41,512 nt of DNA from NCBI GenBank assembly GCA_934394515.1, contig CAKRRU010000006.1:1-41512 (forward strand). The letters run 5' to 3'. Position numbers and translations under genes: made by a program. This stretch comes from an uncultured Acetatifactor sp. Lineage in GTDB: Bacteria > Bacillota > Clostridia > Lachnospirales > Lachnospiraceae. The notes below the pieces were generated by a model. That model was not told the origin of the DNA. It saw only the letters and a program-made list of their open reading frames with translations, and did no database searches. Each line of letters opens with the position of its first letter. The stretch's first letter is position 1. Below, piece by piece: positions 17,441 to 27,372 of the stretch.

Positions 17441-18425
17441 TATCGTAGTGCCGGTATATAACGCGGAAAAAGAATTGCAGCGCTGCGTGGACAGTATTTT
17501 CCGGCAGAGCTTTTCGGACTGGGAACTGCTGCTCATAGATGACGGCAGCAGTGACAGCTCACCGGCTCTGTGTGACCGGCTGGCGCAGCGGGATCCCAGG
17601 ATCCGGGTATATCACAAGGAGAACGGCGGCGTCAGCAGTGCAAGGAATCTGGGAATATGCGAAGCGCAGGGAACGTATCTTGTGTTTGCAGACAGTGACG
17701 ACACCCTGTTCCCGGATGCCCTGGAGACTCTGCATCGTAAGGCGCAGGAAACGGATGCGGACTATCTGGTGTGCGGTTTCACCTATCTGGTGGAACAGAA
17801 TGGGAAATGTGTGGATAATTTTCCGGAAAAAGCGTTCTGCGGTGGAGGAAAAGAGTATCTGAAAGAGCGGTTTTTATCGGACTTTAGGCGGGAACTTTTC
17901 AATCCGCCATGGAATAAACTGATCCGCAGGGAACTGCTTTTAAAAAATGACATCCGCTTCGGAGAAGAATTTGCCATCTGCGAGGATATGGCTTTTTCCA
18001 TGCAGGTGATGGAGAAATGTACGGGAATCTGTGTGATCCCGGAGACCTTATACTGTTATCACTATAAGGAAGCGGATAATCTGGTGAACCGGTTTCATGA
18101 GAACTACTATGAGGCATTGCTGTATTTCAGAGACCGTGCCCTGCAGTGTTTCCGTACGCTTCATGCCAAACCGGAGCTGTATGAGGAGATTAATGACTAT
18201 TTTGTGGGGAAGAGTCTGATGTTTCTGCATAAAATATACCGGGATTCCGGCTATGAAGAGACAAAAAAGTATACGGAACTGCAGCGGATCGGCGGTTCTG
18301 CGTCTCTGCAGAGTGCTCTGCGGGAATATCGGGTATTCCGGGTATCCGGGAAGCGCCGGCTGCTGAGGGAGCTGCTTCTGCGGAGAAAATTCCGGCTATT
18401 GGACAGTCTGTACCGGTGGAGGTAG
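17421..18425 (+). CDS. GT2-family glycosyltransferase
   Basis: A 334-residue GT-A enzyme starting MRETKISIVVPVYNAEKELQ. DDGSSDSSPALCDRLAQRDP binds the donor nucleotide and FADSDDTLFPDAL holds the DxD site; WNKLIRRELLLKNDI and FAICEDMAFSMQVM are typical acceptor-side motifs of the EpsJ-like group. The start lies inside the end of the GT4 gene (20-nt overlap), so the genes are translationally coupled. Sugar specificity is unknown. Confidence 0.93.
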   Translation: MRETKISIVVPVYNAEKELQRCVDSIFRQSFSDWELLLIDDGSSDSSPALCDRLAQRDPRIRVYHKENGGVSSARNLGICEAQGTYLVFADSDDTLFPDALETLHRKAQETDADYLVCGFTYLVEQNGKCVDNFPEKAFCGGGKEYLKERFLSDFRRELFNPPWNKLIRRELLLKNDIRFGEEFAICEDMAFSMQVMEKCTGICVIPETLYCYHYKEADNLVNRFHENYYEALLYFRDRALQCFRTLHAKPELYEEINDYFVGKSLMFLHKIYRDSGYEETKKYTELQRIGGSASLQSALREYRVFRVSGKRRLLRELLLRRKFRLLDSLYRWR

Positions 18426-18445
18426 GACGGAGGAAGGAGAGAGGA

Positions 18446-19294
18446 TTGGAACTGACAAAACAGATCGGCGCATTACGCAACCGGAAAACATTGGACGGAA
18501 GAAAAGCAGACAGAAACAGGGTAAATCTGGAGTATTGGAATTTTAACGAGAATCTGGGGGATCTGCTGGCACCGGTGGTGACACAGTGGATGCTGCACCG
18601 CCTGGGGCTGGATCTGTCGAGGGAGGCGGAAAGACCCTGCCATCTGATGACGATCGGATCCGTTCTGGGACTGGGGGCCTTCGATGCGGTGATCTGGGGC
18701 AGCGGTATCAATTCATTCACCCATGTGGGACGGGTGACTACACAAAGGGGATACCGGAAACTGGATATCCGGGCAGTCAGAGGTCCCATCACCGCGCAGG
18801 TACTGAGGGAGAACGGGTATACCTGTCCGCAGGTCTATGGGGATCCGGCGATCCTGTTACCCATGATCTATCCCGGCAGACGACCGGAGAAAAAGACAAA
18901 ATATGTAGTGATCGATCATTATATGAAGCGAAAAGCGACAGGAGATGACAGACTTTCTATACGAACCGGAGATTACCGGACCTTCCTCGACAAAATTCTG
19001 GAGGCGGAAGTGGTATACTCGTCTTCGTTACACGGGATCATTCTGGCGGAAAGCTATGGAATCCCGGCGGTATTCTTACGACAGGGGATGGAAGAAGAAC
19101 TGCTGAAATATTATGACTGGTATTTTGCCACCGGCAGATATGAAGTACGGTCGGCGGCTTCTCTGGCGGAAGCGAAGGAGACGGAACCAATGGAACTGCC
19201 CTGCCTGGAAGGGCTGCGGGAAGGCCTTCTGCAGAGCTTCCCTTACGATCTGTGGATCGGGCAAAAGACCGGGACAGGAAGGAGAACGGAATGA
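18446..19294 (+). CDS. Polysaccharide pyruvyltransferase family protein
   Basis: A family (PF04230-type) that transfers pyruvate from phosphoenolpyruvate to make pyruvate ketals on sugars. WNFNENLGDLLAPVVTQWML at the N-terminus, WGSGINSF, VRGPITAQVL, VYGDPAILLP and SSLHGIILAESYGIPAVFL are the characteristic motifs. The start is taken at TTG 18446 because AAGGAG ends 6 nt before it; a GTG at 18416 inside the preceding gene is the alternative (292 aa). It points to an acidic, pyruvylated polysaccharide. The stop overlaps the flippase start (ATGA). Confidence 0.9.
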   Translation: MELTKQIGALRNRKTLDGRKADRNRVNLEYWNFNENLGDLLAPVVTQWMLHRLGLDLSREAERPCHLMTIGSVLGLGAFDAVIWGSGINSFTHVGRVTTQRGYRKLDIRAVRGPITAQVLRENGYTCPQVYGDPAILLPMIYPGRRPEKKTKYVVIDHYMKRKATGDDRLSIRTGDYRTFLDKILEAEVVYSSSLHGIILAESYGIPAVFLRQGMEEELLKYYDWYFATGRYEVRSAASLAEAKETEPMELPCLEGLREGLLQSFPYDLWIGQKTGTGRRTE

Positions 19295-20961
19295 GAAGGA
19301 CCCGGAACGCTGTCAGAAATGTGATCTTCGGCGGATTTCTGAAAGGGTATCAGATACTGGTCCCCTTTCTCATGCGGACACTGCTGATCCGGTATCTGGG
19401 AATGGAATATCTGGGGCTGAACAGCTTGTTTACTTCTGTGCTGCAGATACTGAATCTGGCAGAGCTGGGAGTGGGCAGTGCACTGGGATACAGTATGTAT
19501 GCCCCGGTCGCAGAGGGAAAGACGGATGAAATCTGTGCACTTCTGTCATTGTATCGAAGCTATTACCGCCGCATCGGTCTGGTGATTCTGGTGCTTGGAA
19601 TGGTGCTTTTACCGTTTCTGCCTTCTCTGGTGCGGACGGACAGCATTCCGCAGGATGTGAATTTATATGTATTGTATCTGTTACATCTGGGCACCTGTGT
19701 CATCAGCTACTGGCTGTTCGGTTACAAAAACAGTCTGCTGGCGGCCCATCAGCGGAGTGACCTGGCAAGCAAGACGGATCTGGCGGTGCGGACACTGCAA
19801 TATCTCATACAGTCAGGTTTATTGATAATGTTCCGGAACTATTACTGGTATCTGCTGGCGGCGCTGGCGGCCCAGATCCTGACGAACCTGTGTACTGCCC
19901 GGGTGGCGAAGCGGTATTATCCGGAGTATGTTCCCCGGGGAAACGTAGGAGAGCAGACCGGGCGGCAGATCAGGAATAAGATCCGTGACCTGTTCACCTC
20001 CCGGGTGGGAGCGGTTATTGTGAATTCCGCGGATACACTGGTCATTTCGGCATTTCTGGGATTGACGGTGCTGGCGGTCTATCAGAACTATTATTACATA
20101 GTGACTGCACTGACCGGTATGGCAGGCGTGATCTTTACCTCCTGCCTTGCAGGGATCGGCAACAGTCTCCTGACGGAGAGCAGGGAGAAAAATTACGGTG
20201 ATTTTGAGAAATTCACGCTGCTGACAGCCTGGATCGCAGGCGTTGGTGCATGTGGCCTGCTGTGTCTGTTCCAGCCTTTTATGAAGGTCTGGATCGGAGA
20301 GCAGGGACTGCTGCCGGGGCAGATCGTGATCTGTCTGTGCGTTTATTATTTTATCTGTGAGTTTAATCAGTTGTTCAATGCCTACAAGGATGCTGCCGGG
20401 ATCTGGCACAGGGACCGTTTCCGGACGTTAGTGACGGCGGGAGTGAATCTGACGCTGAATCTGTTGCTGGTAAAGCCCTGGGGGCTGTATGGAGTGATCC
20501 TGTCCACGGTGGCAGCTACTGCGGTCGTGGGGATGCCATGGCTGTTACATAATCTGTTTACGACACTGTTTGACGGGGAAGACCGGCGCAGTTATCTGGG
20601 GACGATCCTCTTCTATGGGGTTGTGACTTTTTTAAACTGTATTCTGACATACCGCGTATGCAGCCGGATAACAGCGGAAGAAATCCCGGGACTGGCGCAG
20701 CGGGCAGCGGTATGCCTGTTATTTTCCAACGGAATGTTTCTTCTGTGCTGCGGAGGCCGGAAAGAATTCCGGGCATTACTGTCAATGGCGAAGAAATTCC
20801 TGCCTGAAATACATCATGAGAAAACGGCACCGGAAAATAAACGGTCCGCAGAAAAGACAACACAGGGATGGAAACAGGAGGAAGATGATGATACGAATTG
20901 CGGTAGCGGGAACCGGGTATGTGGGACTGTCCATGGCAGTCCTGCTGGCCCAGAATCATGA
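19291..20961 (+). CDS. Wzx-like polysaccharide flippase
   Basis: A 556-residue MATE/MOP-superfamily exporter with about 12-14 membrane helices ([15 protein letters not shown] start; [20 protein letters not shown] is the typical first-helix region; [18 protein letters not shown] fits the family). It moves the undecaprenyl-linked repeat unit across the membrane. ATG 19291 overlaps the upstream stop as ATGA, with GGAAGGAG upstream. The last ~25 residues are charged, non-membrane and read through the start of the next gene (74-nt overlap), so the C-terminus may be an untypical extension caused by loss of an earlier stop. Confidence 0.92.
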   Translation: MRRTRNAVRNVIFGGFLKGYQILVPFLMRTLLIRYLGMEYLGLNSLFTSVLQILNLAELGVGSALGYSMYAPVAEGKTDEICALLSLYRSYYRRIGLVILVLGMVLLPFLPSLVRTDSIPQDVNLYVLYLLHLGTCVISYWLFGYKNSLLAAHQRSDLASKTDLAVRTLQYLIQSGLLIMFRNYYWYLLAALAAQILTNLCTARVAKRYYPEYVPRGNVGEQTGRQIRNKIRDLFTSRVGAVIVNSADTLVISAFLGLTVLAVYQNYYYIVTALTGMAGVIFTSCLAGIGNSLLTESREKNYGDFEKFTLLTAWIAGVGACGLLCLFQPFMKVWIGEQGLLPGQIVICLCVYYFICEFNQLFNAYKDAAGIWHRDRFRTLVTAGVNLTLNLLLVKPWGLYGVILSTVAATAVVGMPWLLHNLFTTLFDGEDRRSYLGTILFYGVVTFLNCILTYRVCSRITAEEIPGLAQRAAVCLLFSNGMFLLCCGGRKEFRALLSMAKKFLPEIHHEKTAPENKRSAEKTTQGWKQEEDDDTNCGSGNRVCGTVHGSPAGPES

Positions 20962-22120
20962 AGTGACGGCGGTGGATGTGATACCGGAGAAGGTAGAACT
21001 GTTAAAAAAAGGGAGATCCCCAATCCGTGACAAAGAGATCGATGAATATTTACAGGGAGGCCGGCTGCATTTACAGGCGACGCTGGACGGAGAAGCAGCT
21101 TACCGGGAGGCGGAGCTTGTGATCATCTCCACCCCCACGAACTATGACCCGGCGCTCCATTCTTTTGACACCGGTTCGGTGGAAACAGTGGTGGAAACGG
21201 TGCGGAGAGTGAACCCGGTCGCTGTGATCGTGATCAAGAGTACGGTGCCGGTTGGCTACACTGTTTCCCTGATGGAAAAATATCACACGGACCGGATCCT
21301 GTTTTCTCCGGAGTTTTTAAGGGAAGGACATGCACTGTATGACAACCTGTATCCCTCCCGGATCATCGTGGGAGCGGACCCGAAATCCGGTGAGATGGCA
21401 GGATATGCCGGACGGTTTGCCGGGCTTCTGTGTGAGGGCGCAGAAAAGCGGGAGATTCCCTGCCGGATCATGGCTCCCACGGAAGCGGAGGCGGTGAAGC
21501 TGTTTGCCAATACCTATCTGGCGCTCAGGGTCAGCTTCTTCAATGAACTGGACACCTATGCGGAGATGCGGAATCTGTGCAGCCGTAACATTATCGAAGG
21601 GGTCTGTCTGGATCCCCGGATCGGTATGCAGTACAACAATCCCTCCTTTGGTTACGGAGGCTATTGCCTGCCGAAGGATACGAAACAGCTGCTGGCCAAT
21701 TACGAGAACATTCCCCAGAATCTGATCCAGGCCATCGTGTCTGCCAACAGTACCCGCAAGGATCACATCGCGGACAGTATTCTGGAAAAGGCGGGATTTT
21801 ATCAGGGGAGTCAGGGCAGAGGCGGTATGCCGGGGCGGAAGGTCGTCATCGGGATCTACCGGCTCATTATGAAATCCGGATCGGATAATTTCCGCCAGTC
21901 CAGTATCCAGGGTGTCATGAAACGGATCCGGGCCAAAGGGGCACAGATCCTGCTGTATGAGCCGGAACTTTCGGAGGAGGACTTTTTCGGGAGCCCCGTC
22001 ATACGGGATCTGGAAGCCTTTAAGGAAAGGTCGGATGTGATCGTGGCGAACCGGTATCACTGTGATCTGGAGGACGTCAGGGAGAAGGTATACACCAGGG
22101 ATATTTATTACAGGGACTAA
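20888..22120 (+). CDS. ugd: UDP-glucose 6-dehydrogenase
   Basis: Oxidises UDP-glucose to UDP-glucuronic acid with two NAD+. [20 protein letters not shown] is the Rossmann GxGxxG start; STPTNYDP and SPEFLREG are family motifs; the catalytic Cys260 sits in [14 protein letters not shown]. At 410 residues it has the short bacterial form. ATG 20888 is preferred over ATG 20885 because AGGAGG is better spaced from it. It provides the uronic acid for the polysaccharide and starts inside the end of the flippase gene. Confidence 0.96.
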   Translation: MIRIAVAGTGYVGLSMAVLLAQNHEVTAVDVIPEKVELLKKGRSPIRDKEIDEYLQGGRLHLQATLDGEAAYREAELVIISTPTNYDPALHSFDTGSVETVVETVRRVNPVAVIVIKSTVPVGYTVSLMEKYHTDRILFSPEFLREGHALYDNLYPSRIIVGADPKSGEMAGYAGRFAGLLCEGAEKREIPCRIMAPTEAEAVKLFANTYLALRVSFFNELDTYAEMRNLCSRNIIEGVCLDPRIGMQYNNPSFGYGGYCLPKDTKQLLANYENIPQNLIQAIVSANSTRKDHIADSILEKAGFYQGSQGRGGMPGRKVVIGIYRLIMKSGSDNFRQSSIQGVMKRIRAKGAQILLYEPELSEEDFFGSPVIRDLEAFKERSDVIVANRYHCDLEDVREKVYTRDIYYRD

Positions 22121-22132
22121 GTGAGGGAAGAA

Positions 22133-23905
22133 ATGGATACCGGGAAAAGAACAGGGGAACGAATAGGAATCACACTGGCACTGCTGGCCTGTGTGGGATT
22201 TTCAGCCTTTTTGATCGGACTGCAGAGGAAGCAGGAGACGGACAGACAGCAGCTGACCGAACAGATGCGGGAGAGACAGCAGGCGGAGCGGACGCAGGAC
22301 ACCGGGGAGATCACGGTGCGGAGCCGTATCGTGCAGAGACGGTCGGAGGATGGACCGGTATTTTCACTGCCGGGAGGATTTTATCCGGAAGACATCACAG
22401 TGGAGATCACGGCACCGGAGGGAAGCCGTATCTATTACACGCTGGACGGCACGGTGCCGGATGCGGAGAACGGGATCCTCTATGAGACGCCGTTGACGGT
22501 GACGAATATCTGCGGAAGTCCCAATGTCTATTCCGCGATCTCCACGGTGTCGGCCTATCAGGAATATGCACCGCTTGCCATTGTGGATAAAGCAGTAGTC
22601 TTGCAGGCGGTGGCCATAGATGCCAGAGGGGAGAAAAGCAGGATCACCTGCGCCAGCTATTTTGTAGCCATGGAATCCGGGGCGATGTACCGGGATCTGC
22701 CGGTGCTGTCGCTGATCACGGATCCAGTGGGATTGTTTGACTATTTTGAGGGCAATTATGTCACGGGTGTGGACTATGAGAATGCGCTGGCAGCGGATGA
22801 TCTGCGCTTTGATTCCGCCAATTATTACCGGGGCGGAGAGGTGCCTGTCCACATGGAGTATTTCGAAGCGGACAGATACCTGACCTATGAGGGCGATGCA
22901 ACGTTACGCCTGCGAAAGGACGGGAGTATCGACTACGGGCAGAAAAGCTTTTTACTGACGGAAGCGGATCCCGTGCCGGAGAGCACCTGTGAACTGTATG
23001 ATCTTTTCCGGGACGGTACGTTGTTGTTATATGCGGGCGGTACAGATTATGCGGCAAAGAGCAGACAGTATCTGGAGGAAAAGCTGCTGAAAGACACAAC
23101 AGATTTTACTTTGGGAGAGCGGAAGGGCTGCATGGTATTTGTGGACGGGGAATTCTGGGGCCTGTATCTGGCAGGCAGAGAGAATACGCAGGAGACCTAT
23201 GCCCGGATCTGCGGTGTGACTCCGGAGGAGATCTGTATGGTAGAGAACCGTTATCCTTCCGGGATCGCACCGGAGTACGGAGACCTGTACCGCCTGGTGA
23301 CGGAGGGGGGAGTCTTACACCCCGGAACTTATCAAAAAATCCTGGAACAGATGGATACGGACAGCTATCTGGATTATTACTGTGCGAATCTTTATTTCGG
23401 CAATCCACAGTTCGATTCTTTTTCCACCACACTGTGGAGACAGGCGGCAGAGGGAGAATCGGGGAAATGGCACTGGGAATTCTCTGATGCAACGGATACT
23501 CTGGGACGGGATAGGGTCAGCAATTACAGTGTGAATACGTATCTGTGTCCCGGAGTGTCAGGGGACCGGTTCTTGCGGAGTTTATTAAAAAATCCGGAGT
23601 TCGCGGCAGCATTCCGCCAGAGGATGCGGGAATATGCGGAACAATTGACAAAGGAGAAAGCGGAAGCGTACCTGACACCGTTTCTGGAGAACCACAGGGT
23701 GGCGGTGACTGCCACGGCGGAACGCTACGGACTGCGACAGACCGAGGAAGGTTATCTGGCAGATGGGGAAAAGATACTGGAATATTTTGCTGCAAGGGGA
23801 GAATATATTCTGCGATATACGGAAGAGTTTATAATGCTTTCGGGGCAGGAAAAGCTTCCTTACGGGGAAGGGGAAACTGCCACGGAAAGCGGAAACGGAG
23901 AATAA
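22133..23905 (+). CDS. CotH-like kinase-family exported protein
   Basis: A 590-residue membrane-anchored protein with a hydrophobic signal-anchor helix at ~13-30, a Gln/Arg/Glu-rich stalk to ~65, a chitobiase-C-type beta domain (RIYYTLDGTVPD, then YETPLTVTN), and a CotH-like region with VFVDGEFWGLYLAGRENTQE and a later KWHWEFSDATDT. CotH proteins are atypical kinases that phosphorylate surface or coat proteins. The expected DxD-type metal segment after the WxW is degenerate here (EFSDATD), so activity is uncertain. ATG 22133 follows GAGGGAAGA; a GTG at 22121 is an alternative. It is the last gene of the polysaccharide operon and is 19 nt from the lasso genes. Confidence 0.85.
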   Translation: MDTGKRTGERIGITLALLACVGFSAFLIGLQRKQETDRQQLTEQMRERQQAERTQDTGEITVRSRIVQRRSEDGPVFSLPGGFYPEDITVEITAPEGSRIYYTLDGTVPDAENGILYETPLTVTNICGSPNVYSAISTVSAYQEYAPLAIVDKAVVLQAVAIDARGEKSRITCASYFVAMESGAMYRDLPVLSLITDPVGLFDYFEGNYVTGVDYENALAADDLRFDSANYYRGGEVPVHMEYFEADRYLTYEGDATLRLRKDGSIDYGQKSFLLTEADPVPESTCELYDLFRDGTLLLYAGGTDYAAKSRQYLEEKLLKDTTDFTLGERKGCMVFVDGEFWGLYLAGRENTQETYARICGVTPEEICMVENRYPSGIAPEYGDLYRLVTEGGVLHPGTYQKILEQMDTDSYLDYYCANLYFGNPQFDSFSTTLWRQAAEGESGKWHWEFSDATDTLGRDRVSNYSVNTYLCPGVSGDRFLRSLLKNPEFAAAFRQRMREYAEQLTKEKAEAYLTPFLENHRVAVTATAERYGLRQTEEGYLADGEKILEYFAARGEYILRYTEEFIMLSGQEKLPYGEGETATESGNGE

Positions 23906-23924
23906 AGGGAAAGGGGAACCACAC

Positions 23925-25103
23925 ATGGATACAATGGCAGAATATCTGGCGGAACTGGTGAGAGCCGGATTGGAGGACAGGAAAGCGGCACCTCTGCCGG
24001 AGGGAATCTCTGTGGAGGAGATCGTGAGGATCTCCGGGGAGAATCATATGGATTACCTGCTGTTAGGAGCCCTGCTGAAGACGGAAGGGCTTTCGGAGAA
24101 AGAAAAAGAACTCCTGCGGGAAAAAGTACTGGGCAGTATGCTTTTTACCGGCGTGCAGCTGCAGGAATTGCAGGCGCTGGAACAACGGATGGAACGGGCG
24201 AAGATCCCGTGCCAGCCCATGAAGGGTGCCCGGATGAAATTCTATTATCCCTCGCCGTTTCTGCGGGAAATGAGTGATATTGATATTCTGATCCACGGGG
24301 ATTTTACAGAGCAGGCGGCTACAGAACTGGAAGCCATGGGATATGTCCTGCAGCAGAAGATCAAACACCATGATATTTACCGGAAAGCACCGGGGATCGT
24401 GGTGGAAGCCCACAGAGCCATGTACGACCGGACAGTGGATGAGAAGCAGTATGCTTATTTCTCGGATCTGTCCCGGGCGGTGCGGAGAAAAGGCTTTCTG
24501 TATATTTATGATTTTGAGCCGGAAGACTTCTATATTTATATGATAGCTCATATGGCGAAACATTTTTACAAAAGAGGCTGCGGCATCCGCAATCTGGTGG
24601 ATATTTATGTATTCCGGCAGCGGTTCGGGGCGCAGATGAAGAGCAACTATCTGGAAAAGCAGTTTGCGGGTCTGGGGCTGACGGCTTTCGTGAAGCATAT
24701 GGAGAAACTGACAGGCATCTGGCTGCGGGGAGAGAGCGGCGGAGAATTCTACCGGCAGCTGTTTGATTATATGCAGGGCTGCGGGATCTACGGCAAGGAT
24801 GAAAACGGTATCTGGAACCGGTTCTGCGATGCAAAACCGGAAAAGGGTAAAAGCGGACGCAGAGCCCTGAAACGCTGGTACCGTTTTCCGCCCTATGAAT
24901 ATATGGTGCTGTATTATCCGTGGCTTGGAAAAAATCGCGTTATCGGGAAACTCCTGCTTCCGGCGGTCTGGGGGATCCGGGCAGTCCGGGGCGTGGCCTG
25001 CGGCAGAGGAAAATACAAACGGGAGATGCTGAGACAGATCGATGAGTCACAGATTGGTGTCCGGCAGGATATATACCGCAGACTGCAATTACGGTTTCGT
25101 TAG
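23925..25103 (+). CDS. Nucleotidyltransferase-family protein (NTP_transf_5 type), lasso cluster
   Basis: A 392-residue protein. MKGARMKFYYP and REMSDIDILI (D-x-D metal site) match the uncharacterised nucleotidyltransferase family PF14907, and VVEAHRAMYD adds a family-type segment. Such genes accompany paeninodin- and pseudomycoidin-type lasso clusters, where one (PsmN) is known to add hexoses to a phosphorylated C-terminal residue of the lasso peptide. Together with two HPr-kinase-like genes this points to tailoring of a phosphorylated peptide. It begins 19 nt after the CotH-like gene and may be co-transcribed with the polysaccharide genes. Confidence 0.85.
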   Translation: MDTMAEYLAELVRAGLEDRKAAPLPEGISVEEIVRISGENHMDYLLLGALLKTEGLSEKEKELLREKVLGSMLFTGVQLQELQALEQRMERAKIPCQPMKGARMKFYYPSPFLREMSDIDILIHGDFTEQAATELEAMGYVLQQKIKHHDIYRKAPGIVVEAHRAMYDRTVDEKQYAYFSDLSRAVRRKGFLYIYDFEPEDFYIYMIAHMAKHFYKRGCGIRNLVDIYVFRQRFGAQMKSNYLEKQFAGLGLTAFVKHMEKLTGIWLRGESGGEFYRQLFDYMQGCGIYGKDENGIWNRFCDAKPEKGKSGRRALKRWYRFPPYEYMVLYYPWLGKNRVIGKLLLPAVWGIRAVRGVACGRGKYKREMLRQIDESQIGVRQDIYRRLQLRFR

Positions 25104-25141
25104 GCAGTGGTCATGAAATATGGATAGGAGTGTAAAAAGCT

Positions 25142-25591
25142 ATGAAAAGTCCGTGGGGATTTCTTCGGAAAAATCCCTGGAAACAGGAGACCTTACTTAC
25201 CTATTATTATTCCGCGGTCTTTCGGATGCAGCTGCTGCTCCTGCCGCCCGGGAAAATGCGGAAATCCTGGGGCAGGGAAAACGGGGAGTCTGCCGGAATG
25301 CAGACACCGGAAGAATACCGGCAGGCGGCGATAATCTCCCGAATCGTAGGAAAGGTCTGTGATAAGACGCCATGGGAGAGTAAATGCCTGGTGCGGGCAC
25401 TGGCGGCACAGAGACTTTTATATCGCCGGGGAATGTCTTCCACGCTGTATCTGGGATGCGGCATGGAAGAAGGAAAAATGGTGGCACATGCATGGCTGCG
25501 CTGCGGGGAAATATATGTCACCGGCGGAGACGGAAGCTCCTATACCACAGTCGCCCGGTTCTGCAAGGATGTGCCGGAGAAAAGGGGATAA
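25142..25591 (+). CDS. Lasso peptide leader peptidase, B2 (transglutaminase-like)
   Basis: This is the B2 half of a split lasso B enzyme, which cleaves the leader after binding by B1. The 149-residue protein carries Cys82 in ESKCLVRALA, His116 in VAHAWLRCG and Asp130 in VTGGDG, the catalytic triad of the PF13471 transglutaminase-like family. The start at ATG 25142 follows AGGAG; another ATG at 25120 is out of frame with these motifs. It is 2 nt upstream of the cyclase gene. The matching B1 (PqqD-like) gene is at 28750. Confidence 0.93.
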   Translation: MKSPWGFLRKNPWKQETLLTYYYSAVFRMQLLLLPPGKMRKSWGRENGESAGMQTPEEYRQAAIISRIVGKVCDKTPWESKCLVRALAAQRLLYRRGMSSTLYLGCGMEEGKMVAHAWLRCGEIYVTGGDGSSYTTVARFCKDVPEKRG

Positions 25592-25593
25592 GT

Positions 25594-27372
25594 ATGTCAG
25601 CAATCTGGGGAATTGTGGATCTGTATTCCGGATCGTGCGATGACCGGCAAGAAAACCGTTCCGGGAGTCTGCGGGAAGAGGCTCTGCGGATGCGGCAGGC
25701 CTATGGGACGAGCTGTCTGGACCGGATACAGGAGAAGACGGAAGAAGAATATTATCTGGCCTGCGGGGTACAGAACGTCACGAAGGAAGCGGCCGGAGAG
25801 AATTTTCCATATGAGAGAAAAGGGAAATTCGGGAGCCTGTTCGTGGCAGATGTGATCCTGGATAACCGGGCAGAGCTGGTACACAGTATCGTCGGAAGGC
25901 CGGATCTGTACAGCCGTCCGGATGGCGAGATCCTGTATGAAAGCTTTTGCAGACAGCCGGAGCAGACACTTACCGAGGCCGGAGGAGCTTATGCCTGTGC
26001 GTATCTGGAGCCGGGGAGAAGAGCCCTTACCCTGTTTAATGATGCGGTGGGAAACCGCTCGGTCTATTATTTCCGGGACGGAGAAAGAGTCTATTTTTCC
26101 ACGCTGCTTGCGGGGATTACCTGTCAGCGGGAGAAATGGGCGGAAAATACGGCATGGTTTGACCGGTTTTACGGGATCCCGGATCTGCGGGCAGTGTCGG
26201 AGCCCAGAGAGACTCCTTATGAGGGAATCCTGCGGCTGGCTCCGGGCGAGATCGTGGTATTTACCGAAGAAGGAATCCGCAGAAGGTACTACTGGGATCC
26301 TTTTGCGGGAAGAAAACTGCTGACAGGGAAGACGGAGGCTGAGTATCGGGAACTTGTGACCACGGTATTTCGTCGCTGCGTGGAGGATGTGGTCCGGGGG
26401 GAGAAGGAGACCGGGATCCTCTTAAGCGGCGGGCTGGATTCCAATGCGGTGGCGGCATACGCGGCACCGTATCTTGCCCACCGGGGGAGAAAGCTGTATT
26501 CCTTTACCTCGGTGCCGGAGGAGAAGGAAAGGTATCCGGTCAGGGGGCAGTTCGCCGTGGAGGATGAAAGAAGCTATGTGGAACGGGTACGAAGCTTTCA
26601 TGGGAACCTGGAACCGGAATATCTGGCGACGAACCGGGGAGACCTGCTGGCAGAGAACCGGAGGCTCCGGGAGCTGCTGGAGGTCCCCTGCAAAGCGGTA
26701 TTAAATCTGCCATGGATGTATGAAAGCTACAGACGGGCAGCAAGGAAGGGCTGTGGGATCCTGCTTTCGGGACAATACGGGAACATCACCATATCGTATG
26801 GGGATTTTGGCAGCCTGTTTCTGACACTCCTCCATCAGGGGAGATTAAAAAGTCTGGTACGGGAGATCAATGCCTACAGCAGAAAGTACCGCCGGAGCCG
26901 GAAATGGATCTGGAGAGATCTCCTTACGGCGGGAGCCGGACAGGATCATGACCGGGTGTCACGTTACATGTATGACAAAAATGCGCTGCGGCAGATCGGA
27001 GAATATGAGGTGAAACTGTCCCTGGCTACCGGGGTGGTACCGCGGGATCCTACCAGGGACAAGCGGCTGATCGCACTGGTGTTAAGCCTTCCTGTAGAGC
27101 AGTTCACCCATGACGGACAGGAGAGACGACTGGTAAGGCAATATCTGCGGGGAAAGATCCCGGCGGAGATCCTTGCGGATGAATTTCATAAGGGAAGACA
27201 GGGCGTGGGATGCAGGGAATTACTCGCCGCGCAATGGGAACGGATCTGTGAGGAGCTGCCCGTAACGCCTATAGAGGCTGCGGCCCGGGAAGACGGATCA
27301 GGCGGGGAAGGTATGGTGCGAGGGTTCTATGTGGGACTGGCACGGGAATATCAGAGAAGGTTTGAGGTATGA
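25594..27372 (+). CDS. Asparagine-synthetase-like lasso cyclase (C protein)
   Basis: A 592-residue protein with an asparagine synthetase fold. It starts MSAIWGIVDLYSG, so the N-terminal nucleophile Cys2 of true glutaminases is replaced by Ser2, as is common in lasso C proteins, which do not use glutamine. The ATP pyrophosphatase loop is SGGLDS at 278-283. Such enzymes adenylate the side-chain carboxylate of Asp/Glu and close the macrolactam on the new N-terminal amine. Its start is 2 nt after the B2 stop and its end overlaps the kinase gene (ATGA). This is the key biosynthetic enzyme of the cluster. Confidence 0.93.
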   Translation: MSAIWGIVDLYSGSCDDRQENRSGSLREEALRMRQAYGTSCLDRIQEKTEEEYYLACGVQNVTKEAAGENFPYERKGKFGSLFVADVILDNRAELVHSIVGRPDLYSRPDGEILYESFCRQPEQTLTEAGGAYACAYLEPGRRALTLFNDAVGNRSVYYFRDGERVYFSTLLAGITCQREKWAENTAWFDRFYGIPDLRAVSEPRETPYEGILRLAPGEIVVFTEEGIRRRYYWDPFAGRKLLTGKTEAEYRELVTTVFRRCVEDVVRGEKETGILLSGGLDSNAVAAYAAPYLAHRGRKLYSFTSVPEEKERYPVRGQFAVEDERSYVERVRSFHGNLEPEYLATNRGDLLAENRRLRELLEVPCKAVLNLPWMYESYRRAARKGCGILLSGQYGNITISYGDFGSLFLTLLHQGRLKSLVREINAYSRKYRRSRKWIWRDLLTAGAGQDHDRVSRYMYDKNALRQIGEYEVKLSLATGVVPRDPTRDKRLIALVLSLPVEQFTHDGQERRLVRQYLRGKIPAEILADEFHKGRQGVGCRELLAAQWERICEELPVTPIEAAAREDGSGGEGMVRGFYVGLAREYQRRFEV

